NCBI GenBank assembly: GCA_020635055.1 | Contig: JACKAN010000012.1 | Location: 1 to 64,000, forward strand | Source: Pseudobdellovibrionaceae bacterium | Lineage (GTDB): Bacteria > Bdellovibrionota > Bdellovibrionia > Bdellovibrionales > UBA1609 | DNA length: 64,000 nucleotides | Reading direction: 5' to 3' | Shown here: positions 51,270-60,583 of the stretch, in pieces | Position numbering within the stretch: position 1 is the first letter of the stretch | How the letters are laid out: each line of letters starts with the position of its first letter | Position numbers and translations under genes: made by a program | The notes under the pieces: model-generated | Told to the model about the DNA's origin: nothing | Databases searched by the model: none | The model's input: only the letters and a program-made list of their open reading frames with translations

Positions 51270-52416
51270 GTTTAGCGTTCGTGCTTTCCATGATTCCTTT
51301 GGCGAGCGCCCAGTTTTGATGAATCTGTCCTTCCCGCATTTTGGAAAAATGTTAATCGAATCTGAAGATGCTGCACAAAAATGGGAATGGTCTGTAGAAT
51401 CCATGATTATTTCCAAGGGCGGGGCAAACAATCAGTTGTTTTTAATCACCCATAAAGATCAGCAGGGTTGGATGCTTTATGTTCGAGACTATCAAGTAAT
51501 AAAAGAGATTAAAAGACGATATCCACATAAAAAAGTGCCACCAAAAAATTTATTGGATACGGGAATTTCATTGGCTCTAGCCGCGATATTGTTTTTGCTA
51601 GTCGCTATATTTGGCTTGTATATGGCAAAAGATTTTATTGCAGATAAAATTGTTAAAGAAATACCAAAAAAATATGACAAAAAAATGGGAGAGTTTTTTG
51701 TAAACAACCTTGTGAGTAACGAAGAGACTAAAAGATTTGCTCGTGCAAATTCGGAACTGCAAAAATTGTTAGCTCCACTATTTAAAGTAGCAGAAAATGA
51801 AGCTTATGATTTTCAAGTATATATATCAGACAAAAAAGAAATCAATGCCTTTGCCTTGCCTGGAGGTATTTTAGTTTTTAATCGTGGGATGTTAGAAGCT
51901 GTAGACCATCCAGAAGAGATCGCGGGAGTCGCTGCCCATGAAATGGCCCATGTGGTGAAGCGCCATAGTTTTAGACAAATTTTATCAAGCTTGGGGACCT
52001 ATTCTTTGTTCCAATTTTTTCTTGGCGATTATTCTGGAATTATGGCTGTTTTTGCTGACAACGGTGCATTTTTGCTAACAAGAATGTATTCCCGTGAAAC
52101 AGAAAAAGAAGCAGATTTTGTTGGTCTTAATTATTTAAAAAAAGCGAATATTAATCCTAAGGGTTTAGTTTCTTTTTTTGATAAATTAAAGTTTGAGAAT
52201 CAAAGAAAAATAGAGGAATTAGAAAAGAAGGGTATACCTTTAAGCAAAATAGATATTAGTTTAATATCCACTCATCCAGATACGGACGAGAGGATTGCTT
52301 ACCTGCAATCGCAAATTAGTAAGGAAATATCATCGAAGGAAAAAAAATATTTAGAGTTAAATATTGATCTTGAAAAATTTAAAAAATTGTTAGGATATCA
52401 ACAAAAGGAAGATTAA
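51262..52416 (+). CDS. Membrane-anchored M48 zinc metallopeptidase
   Basis: 384 aa from the ATG at 51262 (GGAG 9 bases upstream; 8-base overlap with the previous gene). A cytoplasmic-looking N-terminal domain (1-95), one transmembrane helix (about 103-121), then an M48 domain with H-E-M-A-H at 226-230 and the third ligand in R-E-T-E-K-E-A-D near 275. Homologues (BepA/HtpX relatives) take part in envelope protein quality control. The extra N-terminal domain is not typical of BepA. The stop shares a base with the ATG of the first AIM24 gene (TAATG). Confidence 0.9.
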   Translation: MDKFSVRAFHDSFGERPVLMNLSFPHFGKMLIESEDAAQKWEWSVESMIISKGGANNQLFLITHKDQQGWMLYVRDYQVIKEIKRRYPHKKVPPKNLLDTGISLALAAILFLLVAIFGLYMAKDFIADKIVKEIPKKYDKKMGEFFVNNLVSNEETKRFARANSELQKLLAPLFKVAENEAYDFQVYISDKKEINAFALPGGILVFNRGMLEAVDHPEEIAGVAAHEMAHVVKRHSFRQILSSLGTYSLFQFFLGDYSGIMAVFADNGAFLLTRMYSRETEKEADFVGLNYLKKANINPKGLVSFFDKLKFENQRKIEELEKKGIPLSKIDISLISTHPDTDERIAYLQSQISKEISSKEKKYLELNIDLEKFKKLLGYQQKED

Positions 52417-53078
52417 TGGAAGTCATAGAAAAGGGCCGAAGCTCCTTCACGCACTTAGCCGTTACATTAAAGCCAGGTGAAAAAATTATTTCTGAGTCTG
52501 GTGCTATGGCGAGCATGGATAAAGGCATCGATATCCATACAGAATTAAAGGGTGGACTATTAAGTGCCCTTGCCAGAAAAATATTTGGTGGAGAGTCCGC
52601 CTTCTTAAACACTTATTTTAATAAAGGCACTATTCCACAAACTCTAGTAATTAGTAAAATCACTCCTGGTGACATTTACCGCCACGAACTCAACAATGAA
52701 GGCATTTATCTTCAACCAGGCTCTTTTGTTTGTTGTAGCCCTAGTGTGAGGCTGCAAGTAAAATGGGCGGGTTTTCGTTTTTTATTTGGTGGAGAAGGGA
52801 TATTCCGGCTCTATGCCTCTGGGGTAGGTACAATTTGGATTGGAGTGTACGGCACATTAGTAGAAAAAGAAGTGCATGGAGAATTTATCGTCGATACTGG
52901 ACATTTGGTCGCCTATCCACCAACAGTGAGATATAAAATACAACTTTCAGGTGGATTAATTTCTAGTTTTACCAGTGGTGAAGGTTTAGTGGGACGCTTA
53001 GAAGGTAAAGGAAAAGTTTTATTGCAAACTCGTAGTTTGGGTGGACTCGTTAGTTGGCTAAACCCAAGATTAATTTAA
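52416..53078 (+). CDS. AIM24 family protein, paralogue 1
   Basis: 220 aa TIGR00266/AIM24 beta-sandwich protein of unknown biochemical function. Landmarks: S-E-S-G-A-M-A-S-M near 28, P-G-D-I-Y-R near 87, G-E-G-I-F-R-L near 127 and V-D-T-G-H-L-V-A near 157. Overlaps the M48 stop by one base. First of three tandem copies. Confidence 0.9.
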   Translation: MEVIEKGRSSFTHLAVTLKPGEKIISESGAMASMDKGIDIHTELKGGLLSALARKIFGGESAFLNTYFNKGTIPQTLVISKITPGDIYRHELNNEGIYLQPGSFVCCSPSVRLQVKWAGFRFLFGGEGIFRLYASGVGTIWIGVYGTLVEKEVHGEFIVDTGHLVAYPPTVRYKIQLSGGLISSFTSGEGLVGRLEGKGKVLLQTRSLGGLVSWLNPRLI

Positions 53079-53090
53079 GGAAGAAATATA

Positions 53091-53777
53091 ATGGAAGTAG
53101 AATTAGTAAATAGACCTTCAAGTACGGTAGCAAAAGTAACACTTCACAGTGGTGAACATTTCATCGCTGAAGGTGGAAGTATGATTGCTATGAATGGCTC
53201 AATGAGAATTGAAACCTCCACATATAAAAGAGGTCAAGGCAATGTATTTAAAGCACTTAAAAGAATGCTCACAGGAGAATCCTTTTTTCTCAATCATTAT
53301 TACTCCAGTCAAAGCAAAGATGAGCTTTGGTTATCACATCCATTGCCTGGGGACATGGATGTCATTCACGTAGAAAAAGGCGCGGGCATTGTTGTTGCTG
53401 GGGGATCCTTTGTGGCCTGTGAAGATAATGTGGAAATGGACATGAGCTGGCAAGGTATGAAAAGTTTTTTTACTGGCGAGAATTTATTTTGGTTAAAAAT
53501 GTCCGGTGAAGGACCCCTTGTTGTGAGCTCTTATGGTTCTATTTACAAGGTGAAAGTGCAAGATGGCTATGTAGTAGATACAGGTCATGTTGTTGCTTTT
53601 GAGGACACTCTTGATTTTAAAATTACCAAAGCAGGAAGCAGTTGGTGGCATTCTTTTTTGGGTGGAGAAGGTTTAGTTATGGAATTTGCTGGACGTGGTT
53701 CGATTTGGTGTCAATCCCATAATGCCAATGAATTTGGTAGGCTCGTTGGACCATTATTAAAACCCAGAAAACAATAG
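53091..53777 (+). CDS. AIM24 family protein, paralogue 2
   Basis: 228 aa, same family: A-E-G-G-S-M-I-A-M near 27, P-L-P-G-D-M-D near 83, G-E-N-L-F-W-L near 128 and V-D-T-G-H-V-V-A near 160. Twelve bases after paralogue 1. The copies are clearly diverged, so the duplication is old. Confidence 0.9.
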   Translation: MEVELVNRPSSTVAKVTLHSGEHFIAEGGSMIAMNGSMRIETSTYKRGQGNVFKALKRMLTGESFFLNHYYSSQSKDELWLSHPLPGDMDVIHVEKGAGIVVAGGSFVACEDNVEMDMSWQGMKSFFTGENLFWLKMSGEGPLVVSSYGSIYKVKVQDGYVVDTGHVVAFEDTLDFKITKAGSSWWHSFLGGEGLVMEFAGRGSIWCQSHNANEFGRLVGPLLKPRKQ

Positions 53778-53786
53778 GAGTATTGA

Positions 53787-54473
53787 GTGGATTTTAAATT
53801 CGAGATCATAGGTAAACCAGATTATAGTTATTTAAGAGTTCAAATTCCTAGTAACAAAACATTGAAAGTCGAAGCTAGTGCAATGGCAACAATGGATACG
53901 CAAATTCAGATGAAAACAAAAATGAAAGGTGGATTTGGTCGCATATTGAGTGGTGAAAATATTTTTATTAATGAATTTACCTCCGTGGGATCTCCAGGAA
54001 CTATTGAAATCGCACCTGGTCCTCCAGGGGATATTTCCCATGTACACTTATCATTAGGTGAGGTATTTTATGTACAAAGTTCTTCCTATGTGGCCTCGTC
54101 CCTGTCCGTAAATATTGAAAGTCGTTGGCAAGGATTAGCCAGGGGGTTTTTTTCGGGTGCTGGATTGTTTTTAATTCGTTGTACTGGACCTGGAGATTTG
54201 TGGTTTAATTCTTTTGGTGGAATATTTCATATTGATGTAAAAGGGGAGACTGTAGTTGATAACGGACATATTGTGGCCTTTACTTCTGGCTTAGATTACG
54301 ACATCACTAAGGTGGGAGGTTATAAATCCTTGTTTTTATCTGGAGAGGGTCTAGTTTGTCGTTTCCGTGGGGAGGGAAAAGTTTGGGTGCAAAACCGTAA
54401 ACTATCTTCCTTTGCAGCCTGGATACATCCATTCCGAAGGATTCAACGCAAAGATAATTCCATATCAACATAA
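53787..54473 (+). CDS. AIM24 family protein, paralogue 3
   Basis: 228 aa, GTG start 9 bases after paralogue 2. Landmarks: V-E-A-S-A-M-A-T-M near 29, P-P-G-D-I-S-H near 83, G-A-G-L-F-L-I near 127 and V-D-N-G-H-I-V-A near 155. A basic tail (R-R-I-Q-R-K-D) ends the protein. The family's structure supports homo-oligomers, so the three could form a hetero-oligomer; this is inference. Confidence 0.9.
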   Translation: MDFKFEIIGKPDYSYLRVQIPSNKTLKVEASAMATMDTQIQMKTKMKGGFGRILSGENIFINEFTSVGSPGTIEIAPGPPGDISHVHLSLGEVFYVQSSSYVASSLSVNIESRWQGLARGFFSGAGLFLIRCTGPGDLWFNSFGGIFHIDVKGETVVDNGHIVAFTSGLDYDITKVGGYKSLFLSGEGLVCRFRGEGKVWVQNRKLSSFAAWIHPFRRIQRKDNSIST

Positions 54474-54567
54474 AGTAACAATTTCGTAACAGTGTTGTTT
54501 CATATTGGCACCCAAGTTGCTGTAGTATATGCCGATACGTTAATCTAAGAGAGAAGGAAGGTTTACT

Positions 54568-54849
54568 ATGAAAAAACTGACAAAATTAGGCTTACTGGCA
54601 GCTTTATTAGCATCACTATCGCTTTTTACTGCTTGTAGCTCAAAAGAAAAAGCACAAGAAGAAAATGCAGAACAAGCATTGGTTGAACAAACTCAAGATA
54701 TGATGGCGGACAATGAGCCCGTGTTTGAAGAGGAGTCAGCTCAGGAAACACCAGACATTGAAGACTCAGCGAGTAGTTATTCTGAAACAACTGCTCCCAT
54801 AGCTGATGAGTCAGATTTAGGTGCTACATCTAGTGGTCTAGGCCATTAA
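54568..54849 (+). CDS. Small acidic lipoprotein
   Basis: 93 aa. Signal peptide with lipobox-like L-F-T-A-C (Cys23) followed by S-S-K-E-K, then a low-complexity, Glu/Asp/Ser-rich tail with no recognisable domain. Strong ribosome site GAAGGAAGG. It has its own terminator, so it is probably expressed as a single abundant transcript. Function unknown. Confidence 0.85.
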   Translation: MKKLTKLGLLAALLASLSLFTACSSKEKAQEENAEQALVEQTQDMMADNEPVFEEESAQETPDIEDSASSYSETTAPIADESDLGATSSGLGH

Positions 54850-54880
54850 TTGTTTTTAAATTATAAGTAATTTATTAAAG

Positions 54881-54911
54881 GCAGTGTTGCTTTCTAACAC
54901 TGCTTTTTTTT
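54881..54911 (+). terminator. Rho-independent terminator
   Basis: Stem GCAGTGTT (54881-54888) pairs with AACACTGC (54896-54903), loop GCTTTCT, followed by eight T residues. It lies 32 bases after the small lipoprotein gene. Confidence 0.9.
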
Positions 54912-54984
54912 GTTAATTGTGTTTAATAAGTTGTGTTTTGTAAACAATATAATTGATTCATCCCCAACTTCTACAATTAACAAT

Positions 54985-56744
54985 TTACTGTTGGATGCAT
55001 ATAAGGTTTTTTGGAGTGCCACAAGCCTCTGGCACATCTTCGATTCATTTATAATTTGTGTTCGCGCCAACAGTTCGCATTCCATTTGTTCCGCCAGTCC
55101 AGCTAGCACAAGTATTTCCGACACTAATGTCACCTGTTACAGTTGTTCCTGTCCAAGAAGTACCCCTAAAGTTGTCTGACCCAAATGGATTCAAAAGTGG
55201 ATTGGAAATGCTCCCAATCCATAAATTAGTCGTGGCTACTGTCGACCCATTAAATGCATTGACGATAGGATAACTGAGTGTCAACCGGGATGCCGCACTG
55301 GTGGTATCGTCAGACAACACGGCCTTATAAGAACCTGCATAACCGGCTACACCCGCCTCAGATTGGCAAATTCCATCGGCATTAGCGAGCCCGCCTATAG
55401 CTGAACCCACATTGGTCTGGCTGGTAAAAAATATTTTTAATACACCACTTAGGGTAGTCACAGTCCAATCTGTCTGGACAGTTCCTATGGTCACAGTAGC
55501 TACAAGCGCAGTGGATACTGAGTTACTAGTTGTCATGCGAACCTGAATGGTTTGTCCAGATTGAATTCCTGCAGATGTCGACCAGCTTCCACTTCATTGA
55601 TACTAATTTGAGGACTTCCCCCTCCAGAAACTGAAGCCACTAAACATTGGCAAAAGTGTTATTTGAATCTTCAGAAAGTAAAGCAGCTGTTCCTAAACCT
55701 AAATTAGTGCCATCACCACTTACAAAATTATCAGCTGAGGGAGTTAAACCAGCTACATCAGTAAGTTGCGCATCATAGGCTTGAACATCTATCTGTACCA
55801 ATAGACAAACCTAAATTGGTTCGCGCGGTAGCTGCGTTCGATAAATCACTTAAATTATTTGTAGATACTAGATCACCGGAACCCGAACCCGAACCCGAAC
55901 CCGACAGGGATTGCACTGTTGTGCCATCATAATATTTTACTATATTGGCGGCATCGTCATACCAAATTTGCCCAGCAGCTAAACCCGATCCAGGATTGCC
56001 AGTAATTTGTGGTATCGAAGCCGAACCATTAGATCCTGTGCGAACATATTCTTTGGGAGATACAGAAAGTAAATCAACTAAATTGGGATAGTTCATAATT
56101 GAAAATACATTCTCAATATTTACTTGCGATAAAGAGGCTGTACCTGTATTGACTTGAATAAAATCTGTTGCACTCTTGCCTTGAAGTCTTTCTGTGTTGT
56201 CTGCATAAAAGGCATAGGGAACAGATTGAACTAAAAGATTTTGCGTTAGAGTTTGAACACCCGAGCCATCGTTAAAACTAATTAACACATCTCTGGAGTC
56301 TCCTGGTGCTGGATCGTAAGTACTTCCTACTCCACAAGTAAGTAAACTCTGCACACCCAAAGTGTTGTCCATAGCTAAAGCCAAAGTATTAGTGTCTTCA
56401 TAACTCACGCCACTACGAGTGCCAGTGCCAACAATCAAAGAGAATGCACCCTGAGAACCCGTCATATTTAAAACATGGGACTCTTCGTAAAGTAAACAGG
56501 CATTGCCATCAGAAGACAAAATCTGAATAACAAAACTTACTGAGGGACTTTCCATGGGAAGGTCACTGACATTAAGTATTGTGCCCTGTAAGGTTAGACC
56601 CTGTGGAGTTTGAGCTTGTATGTTTGAAATTGAGACAAAAAAAGCAAACAAAGCTGTAACAAATCTAAAGTTAATAATATTTTGATTAATATAAGAAGAT
56701 TTAAAGATCCCAGTCATTGAACTTGCCCATTTAGAGATGTACAT
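54985..56744 (-). pseudogene. Tail-fibre-like surface protein with C-terminal DUF1554-type domain, four lesions
   Basis: The ATG at 56744 follows AGGAGAT and starts a signal peptide (ending near I-Q-A). The long first frame contains beta-rich repeats, a G-S-G-S linker and N-L-S-D-L-S-N-A-A-T-A-R-T-N-L-G-L, a motif shared with phage tail fibres. A 4-base duplication (GATAGAT, near 55787-55794) shifts the frame; the correct one continues D-V-Q-A-Y-D-A-Q-L-T-D-V-A-G-L. Further shifts occur near 55640 and 55590. The last frame gives a lectin-like DUF1554 domain (G-I-C-Q-S-E-A, S-Y-K-A-V-L-S-D-D) but meets TGA at 55047-55045 in place of an expected Trp, after which E-D-V-P-E-A-C-G-T-P-K-N-L-I-C-I-Q-Q completes the domain. 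Confidence 0.88.
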
Positions 56745-57070
56745 GCGACATCTCCTGCATAAATAAGGCTTTACAATGAACTTAACTACAAACATTCTAT
56801 TCATAGTATTATTAACGGAATATTTAAATAATTTTAACGCAATTCTTAAGCATTTTTCTTAACATTTTTCGCTTAACTTCGTGCGTTTGTGTTGTTTTAG
56901 GAATAATACGAATATAAATGCGTGAATATAAATACGAATCAAATTTAGACGCATCAAAATGGGACAGGCTTCTCAAATTGTAACATTAAATTTAGTACTT
57001 GTGATAAAATTTAGGTAATATTTTATTTTAGTAAATAGAGATTTAACTCAATTTAAGAGTAGACCCTTTG
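56745..57070. other. Divergent intergenic region
   Basis: 326 bases between the surface-protein pseudogene and the lipoprotein gene. AT-rich. It must hold the old promoter of the pseudogene and the promoter of the lipoprotein operon; I see no clear operator, hairpin or small gene. Confidence 0.5.
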
Positions 57071-57565
57071 ATGAAAAGAAAACTAGGATTCTTAATTTCT
57101 GCTTTTTTGGTTTTGATTGCTTTTCAAAATTGTAAGTCATTCGATACTCAAAAAAATCTAGTTCAAACATCCCAATGCACTGAAGAAATTAGAGAAAAAG
57201 CACTTGAGCAAATGGAATGGACTAGTGAAATTTGCAATCAAGCTAGTGCTTTTAAATGCAATTTAGCTGTGTTTTCCCCAGAAGTTAAAGATACTCATTT
57301 TTTCAGCGAAGAATGTATCAGAATGGATGGTGATACTTGGTGCTTAAAAATAGCCACAATTTCCTATGATACCAGTGGACTACGTCAAAACCAAAGAGAG
57401 CCCGCAGAAGCCTTTGATTTGGGTGGAAGTTATAATCGAAAAGAGTACACATGTGTATTAACTGAATTGAATCACAAGGGTGTGCCAATTATACAAACGG
57501 AAAGTGATTCTTTACAAGAAACACTGCTGTTGGCTCAAAATGAATGTTTAATGGGTGCAAAATGA
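57071..57565 (+). CDS. FQNC-type lipoprotein of unknown function
   Basis: 164 aa from the ATG at 57071. The signal peptide ends L-I-A-F-Q-N-C-K, the same F-Q-N-C form as the heme lipoprotein at 47962. The mature part has several cysteines (C-T-E-E, I-C-N-Q, F-K-C-N, W-C-L-K) and no recognised family. Its stop overlaps the start of the LPMO-like gene (ATGA), so the two are co-translated and may work together on the cell surface. Confidence 0.8.
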   Translation: MKRKLGFLISAFLVLIAFQNCKSFDTQKNLVQTSQCTEEIREKALEQMEWTSEICNQASAFKCNLAVFSPEVKDTHFFSEECIRMDGDTWCLKIATISYDTSGLRQNQREPAEAFDLGGSYNRKEYTCVLTELNHKGVPIIQTESDSLQETLLLAQNECLMGAK

Positions 57566-58110
57566 AATATTTAACAAGTTTATTTACTGTTATAAGTTTC
57601 TCAAATGCCTTTTCCCATACACGTTGGCAAGTGGATGGAAGTTTGCCGCCAAGAACTGACGACTCGGGTATAAAATCCAGCAGCGCTCCCTGTGGCATAA
57701 GAAAATTTAATACACGAACAGCTTTAAAATCAGGGCAGGAATTGACCATTCAATGGGAAGAAACTATTGATCACCCTGGTCATTTTGAAATTTGGTTTTC
57801 TATGGAGAACGACGATAACTGGGCTCTACTTAAAACAATTATTGATGATCAATCTGGCAGAAACAATGCTTCTCATTTTTTTACAAATAGTATTTCTGTT
57901 CCCGATGTGACATGTGACAATTGCACTTTGCAGATTCGTCAAATAATGACTGATCGCAATCCTCCGACCCTCTACTATTCATGTGCCGATGTTCAGATCT
58001 CACCAAATAACCCCCCGGTGATTGTTAAAACGCCTATAGAGCCACCTTTAGAGATTCCTCCAATGACTCCAAGTGCCCCTCCTGGGCATAGTGATTGTAC
58101 TGACCTATAA
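57562..58110 (+). CDS. Secreted lytic polysaccharide monooxygenase-like protein
   Basis: 182 aa from the ATG at 57562. The signal peptide is predicted to end at Ser18, leaving His19 as the mature N-terminus (H-T-R-W). A second histidine pair is in D-H-P-G-H-F (71 and 74). An N-terminal His plus an internal His is the copper histidine brace of LPMOs, and P-C-G with later cysteines (T-C-D-N-C, Y-S-C) is consistent with this secreted fold. The C-terminus is proline-rich. Homologues annotated as polysaccharide monooxygenase-like are known in myxobacteria. Substrate unknown; chitin or peptidoglycan-like glycans would suit a predator but this is speculation. Confidence 0.68.
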   Translation: MKYLTSLFTVISFSNAFSHTRWQVDGSLPPRTDDSGIKSSSAPCGIRKFNTRTALKSGQELTIQWEETIDHPGHFEIWFSMENDDNWALLKTIIDDQSGRNNASHFFTNSISVPDVTCDNCTLQIRQIMTDRNPPTLYYSCADVQISPNNPPVIVKTPIEPPLEIPPMTPSAPPGHSDCTDL

Positions 58111-58277
58111 ATCAAATAAAAAATGATGAATTTGTCCCAAGATTAAGTAGAAAATTGAGTAAAAAGGCTACAGTGGATTCACCTAAGTGGAGTTTATTTG
58201 TATTAAAAACAAATAGAGTTGAAATTATTTAAAATACAATTAATTTAAGCATAACAATAGAATTGAAAGGGAATTTT

Positions 58278-59480
58278 ATGAAGTTAGCCATATTGTCGCG
58301 AGAGCCCAATAGTTATAGCACAAAGCGCTTAGTAGAGGCCTGCAGAAAAAGAGACCACAATGTAAAAGTTCTTAATACATTAAAATTTGCTATTGATATT
58401 GAAGAAGAGAACCCAGACCTTTACTACAAACAAAAACGAATCACTCTGTATGATGCTATATTACCTAGAATAGGAGCTTCTATAACTTATTATGGAACAG
58501 CTGTAGTTAGACAATTTCAACAAATGGATGTTTTTTGTGCTAACTCTGCCGATGGCATTTTAAATTCAAGAGATAAGCTCAGAAGTTTTCAAATCTTAAG
58601 TAAACATAAAATTGGAATTCCTCCAACAACATTTGTTAGAGATAAAAATGATGTTTTACCAGCAATCAAAAGAATTGGCGGAGTGCCAGTTGTTATAAAA
58701 TTGTTAGAAGGCACCCAAGGTATAGGTGTTTTGCTTGCCGATACTCTAGAAATTGCTACCTCTATAATTGAATTACTACAGAGTCAAAAACAGAACGTTT
58801 TAATTCAAAAGTTTGTAGCTGAAAGCAAGGGTAAAGATATTCGGGCCATTGTGGTTGGGGATCAAGTGGTTGCGGCAATGAGACGAGTGGCCCAAGGCCA
58901 AGAGTTCCGTAGCAATGTGCATCGAGGCGGAAAAACAGAGGTTGTGGAACTTGACGAAGTTTATAAAGAAACAGCCATTCGAGCAACAAAGATTATGGGT
59001 TTATCTATTGCAGGTGTGGATATGTTAGAGGGTAAAGATGGGCCACAGATCATGGAAATTAATTCCTCTCCCGGATTAGAAGGGATTGAAAGCTGTTCTA
59101 AATTGGATGTGGCGGGAGCCTTTATTGACTATATTGCTGCCCAGGTGGATTTTCCTGAAATTGATGTGCGCCAGCGCCTAACGGTGAGCAAGGGTTATGG
59201 AGTTACAGAAATATATATTCCCAAAGGTTCTGAATACATCAATCAAACAATACTGGGTTCAGGTCTTAGAGAAAAAGATATCAATGTTTTGACACTACAT
59301 CGAGAGGGAAAAGTGATTCCCAACCCTAAGTCGGAAAGAATACTGCAATCAGAGGATAGACTTTTATGTTTTGGTAGACTCGATGCTATGAAAAAATTAA
59401 TTCCAGAAAAAACACAAAAAAGAAGACGACCAAAAATGAAAAAATTGCCGCCAGTCGAAGAAAAAAATGATCAATTTTAG
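58278..59480 (+). CDS. RimK-family ATP-grasp ligase with C-terminal RCK_C-like domain
   Basis: 400 aa from the ATG at 58278 (AAAGGGA upstream). The ATP-grasp core (1-290) has S-R-D-K-L-R-S near 98, G-T-Q-G-I-G-V near 145, M-E-I-N-S-S-P-G-L-E-G near 260, as in RimK, which adds glutamates to ribosomal protein S6. Residues about 300-380 (V-T-E-I-Y-I-P, then E-D-R-L-L-C-F-G) form a TrkA-C-like ligand domain, followed by a basic tail. It is paired with a deacylase-type gene 14 bases on, a recurring combination. The target could be a protein or a small peptide. Confidence 0.88.
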   Translation: MKLAILSREPNSYSTKRLVEACRKRDHNVKVLNTLKFAIDIEEENPDLYYKQKRITLYDAILPRIGASITYYGTAVVRQFQQMDVFCANSADGILNSRDKLRSFQILSKHKIGIPPTTFVRDKNDVLPAIKRIGGVPVVIKLLEGTQGIGVLLADTLEIATSIIELLQSQKQNVLIQKFVAESKGKDIRAIVVGDQVVAAMRRVAQGQEFRSNVHRGGKTEVVELDEVYKETAIRATKIMGLSIAGVDMLEGKDGPQIMEINSSPGLEGIESCSKLDVAGAFIDYIAAQVDFPEIDVRQRLTVSKGYGVTEIYIPKGSEYINQTILGSGLREKDINVLTLHREGKVIPNPKSERILQSEDRLLCFGRLDAMKKLIPEKTQKRRRPKMKKLPPVEEKNDQF

Positions 59481-59494
59481 TTTTAGGAAGCCTA

Positions 59495-60523
59495 ATGAAT
59501 AATCAAAATATGAAGCCAATTAAAATTGGTATGCACAAAATTTTCCCCGGTGAGAGAAAAAAAATTCAGCTCGAAGTCGCTGCACTTTTTGATTATACCC
59601 AGCTCAATATTCCATTGGAAATTATACGTGGTAAAGAGGACGGACCGACACTATTTATTAGTGCAGCGATTCATGGTGATGAAATTAATGGAGTGGAAAT
59701 TCTTAAAAGACTTTTACAAAAATCAGTTTTAAAAAAAATAAAAGGCACACTTATTGCGGTCCCTGTTGTTAATGTTTTTGGTTTTAATAGTAAGTCTAGA
59801 TATTTGCCAGACCGCCGTGACCTTAATCGATGTTTTCCTGGAACCGCCGATGGATCACTGGCAGGAAGGCTTGCTCATATTTTTATGAAAGAGATCGTAA
59901 GTAAGTGTACACATGGAATTGATCTTCATACAGGAGCCATCCATAGAACAAATTTGCCACAAATACGTGCCTGCTTAGATGAGCCAGAGACCAGAGAATT
60001 AGCAAAAAGCTTTGGCGTACCAGTTGTGATACATGCAAAACTCAAAGATGGCTCACTGAGAGAAGCCGCTCGAAAGAAGAAAGTGCATACACTTTTGTTT
60101 GAAGGAGGAGAAGCATTGAGGTTTGAAAATGATGTGATTAGATCTGGCTTAAGAGGTTGCTTTTCAGTTATGCGAAAAATCGGAATGTTGCCTCCTTCAA
60201 AAAAGGCAAAACAAAAAGAAGAGACAAAAGTATTTGTGGCAAAGCAAAGCTATTGGGTCCGTGCAAATCACAGTGGCTCTTTTAGAGCTCTTAAAAAAGT
60301 GGGTGATCACATTTTAGAAAATGAAGTGTTAGCCATTATTTCCGATCCCTTTGGTTGTGAACCTTATGAAGTAAAGGCCATAGAGGGTGGGATAATTATT
60401 GGGATGGTAACTATTCCCTTAGTTAATAAAGGTGATGCTATGGTTCATATAGCTACCTTTAAAAATTCAAAGCATGTTAAAGAAGCTATTGAAATTTACG
60501 ACGAACAAATGGTTCCCGGTTAA
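59495..60523 (+). CDS. Succinylglutamate desuccinylase/aspartoacylase-family zinc hydrolase
   Basis: 342 aa M14-like amidohydrolase. Zinc ligands are in A-I-H-G-D-E (about 58-63) and H-T-G-A near 148; R-R-D-L-N-R-C-F-P-G near 108 is the substrate-binding block. A C-terminal biotinyl-like beta domain (about 250-330) completes the AstE/AspA fold. Starts after AGGAAG, 14 bases from the RimK-like gene. An N-acyl amino acid or a glutamate-tailed product of its partner are candidate substrates. Confidence 0.88.
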   Translation: MNNQNMKPIKIGMHKIFPGERKKIQLEVAALFDYTQLNIPLEIIRGKEDGPTLFISAAIHGDEINGVEILKRLLQKSVLKKIKGTLIAVPVVNVFGFNSKSRYLPDRRDLNRCFPGTADGSLAGRLAHIFMKEIVSKCTHGIDLHTGAIHRTNLPQIRACLDEPETRELAKSFGVPVVIHAKLKDGSLREAARKKKVHTLLFEGGEALRFENDVIRSGLRGCFSVMRKIGMLPPSKKAKQKEETKVFVAKQSYWVRANHSGSFRALKKVGDHILENEVLAIISDPFGCEPYEVKAIEGGIIIGMVTIPLVNKGDAMVHIATFKNSKHVKEAIEIYDEQMVPG

Positions 60524-60583
60524 ATTTGCGATATGCGGGTGGTCAAAGCCAATTCTCGCAATCATTAATTTTATTAGGACCAA

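Noticed and set aside
55045..55047. TGA in the surface protein as selenocysteine or programmed readthrough
   Set aside because: Three other lesions occur in the same gene and no SECIS-like hairpin was evident; simple decay is more economical.
55045..55536. Stand-alone 163-codon DUF1554-type gene
   Set aside because: It lacks a signal and ribosome site, and its upstream and downstream sequence continues the same protein in other frames or past a stop; it is the tail of a larger pseudogene.
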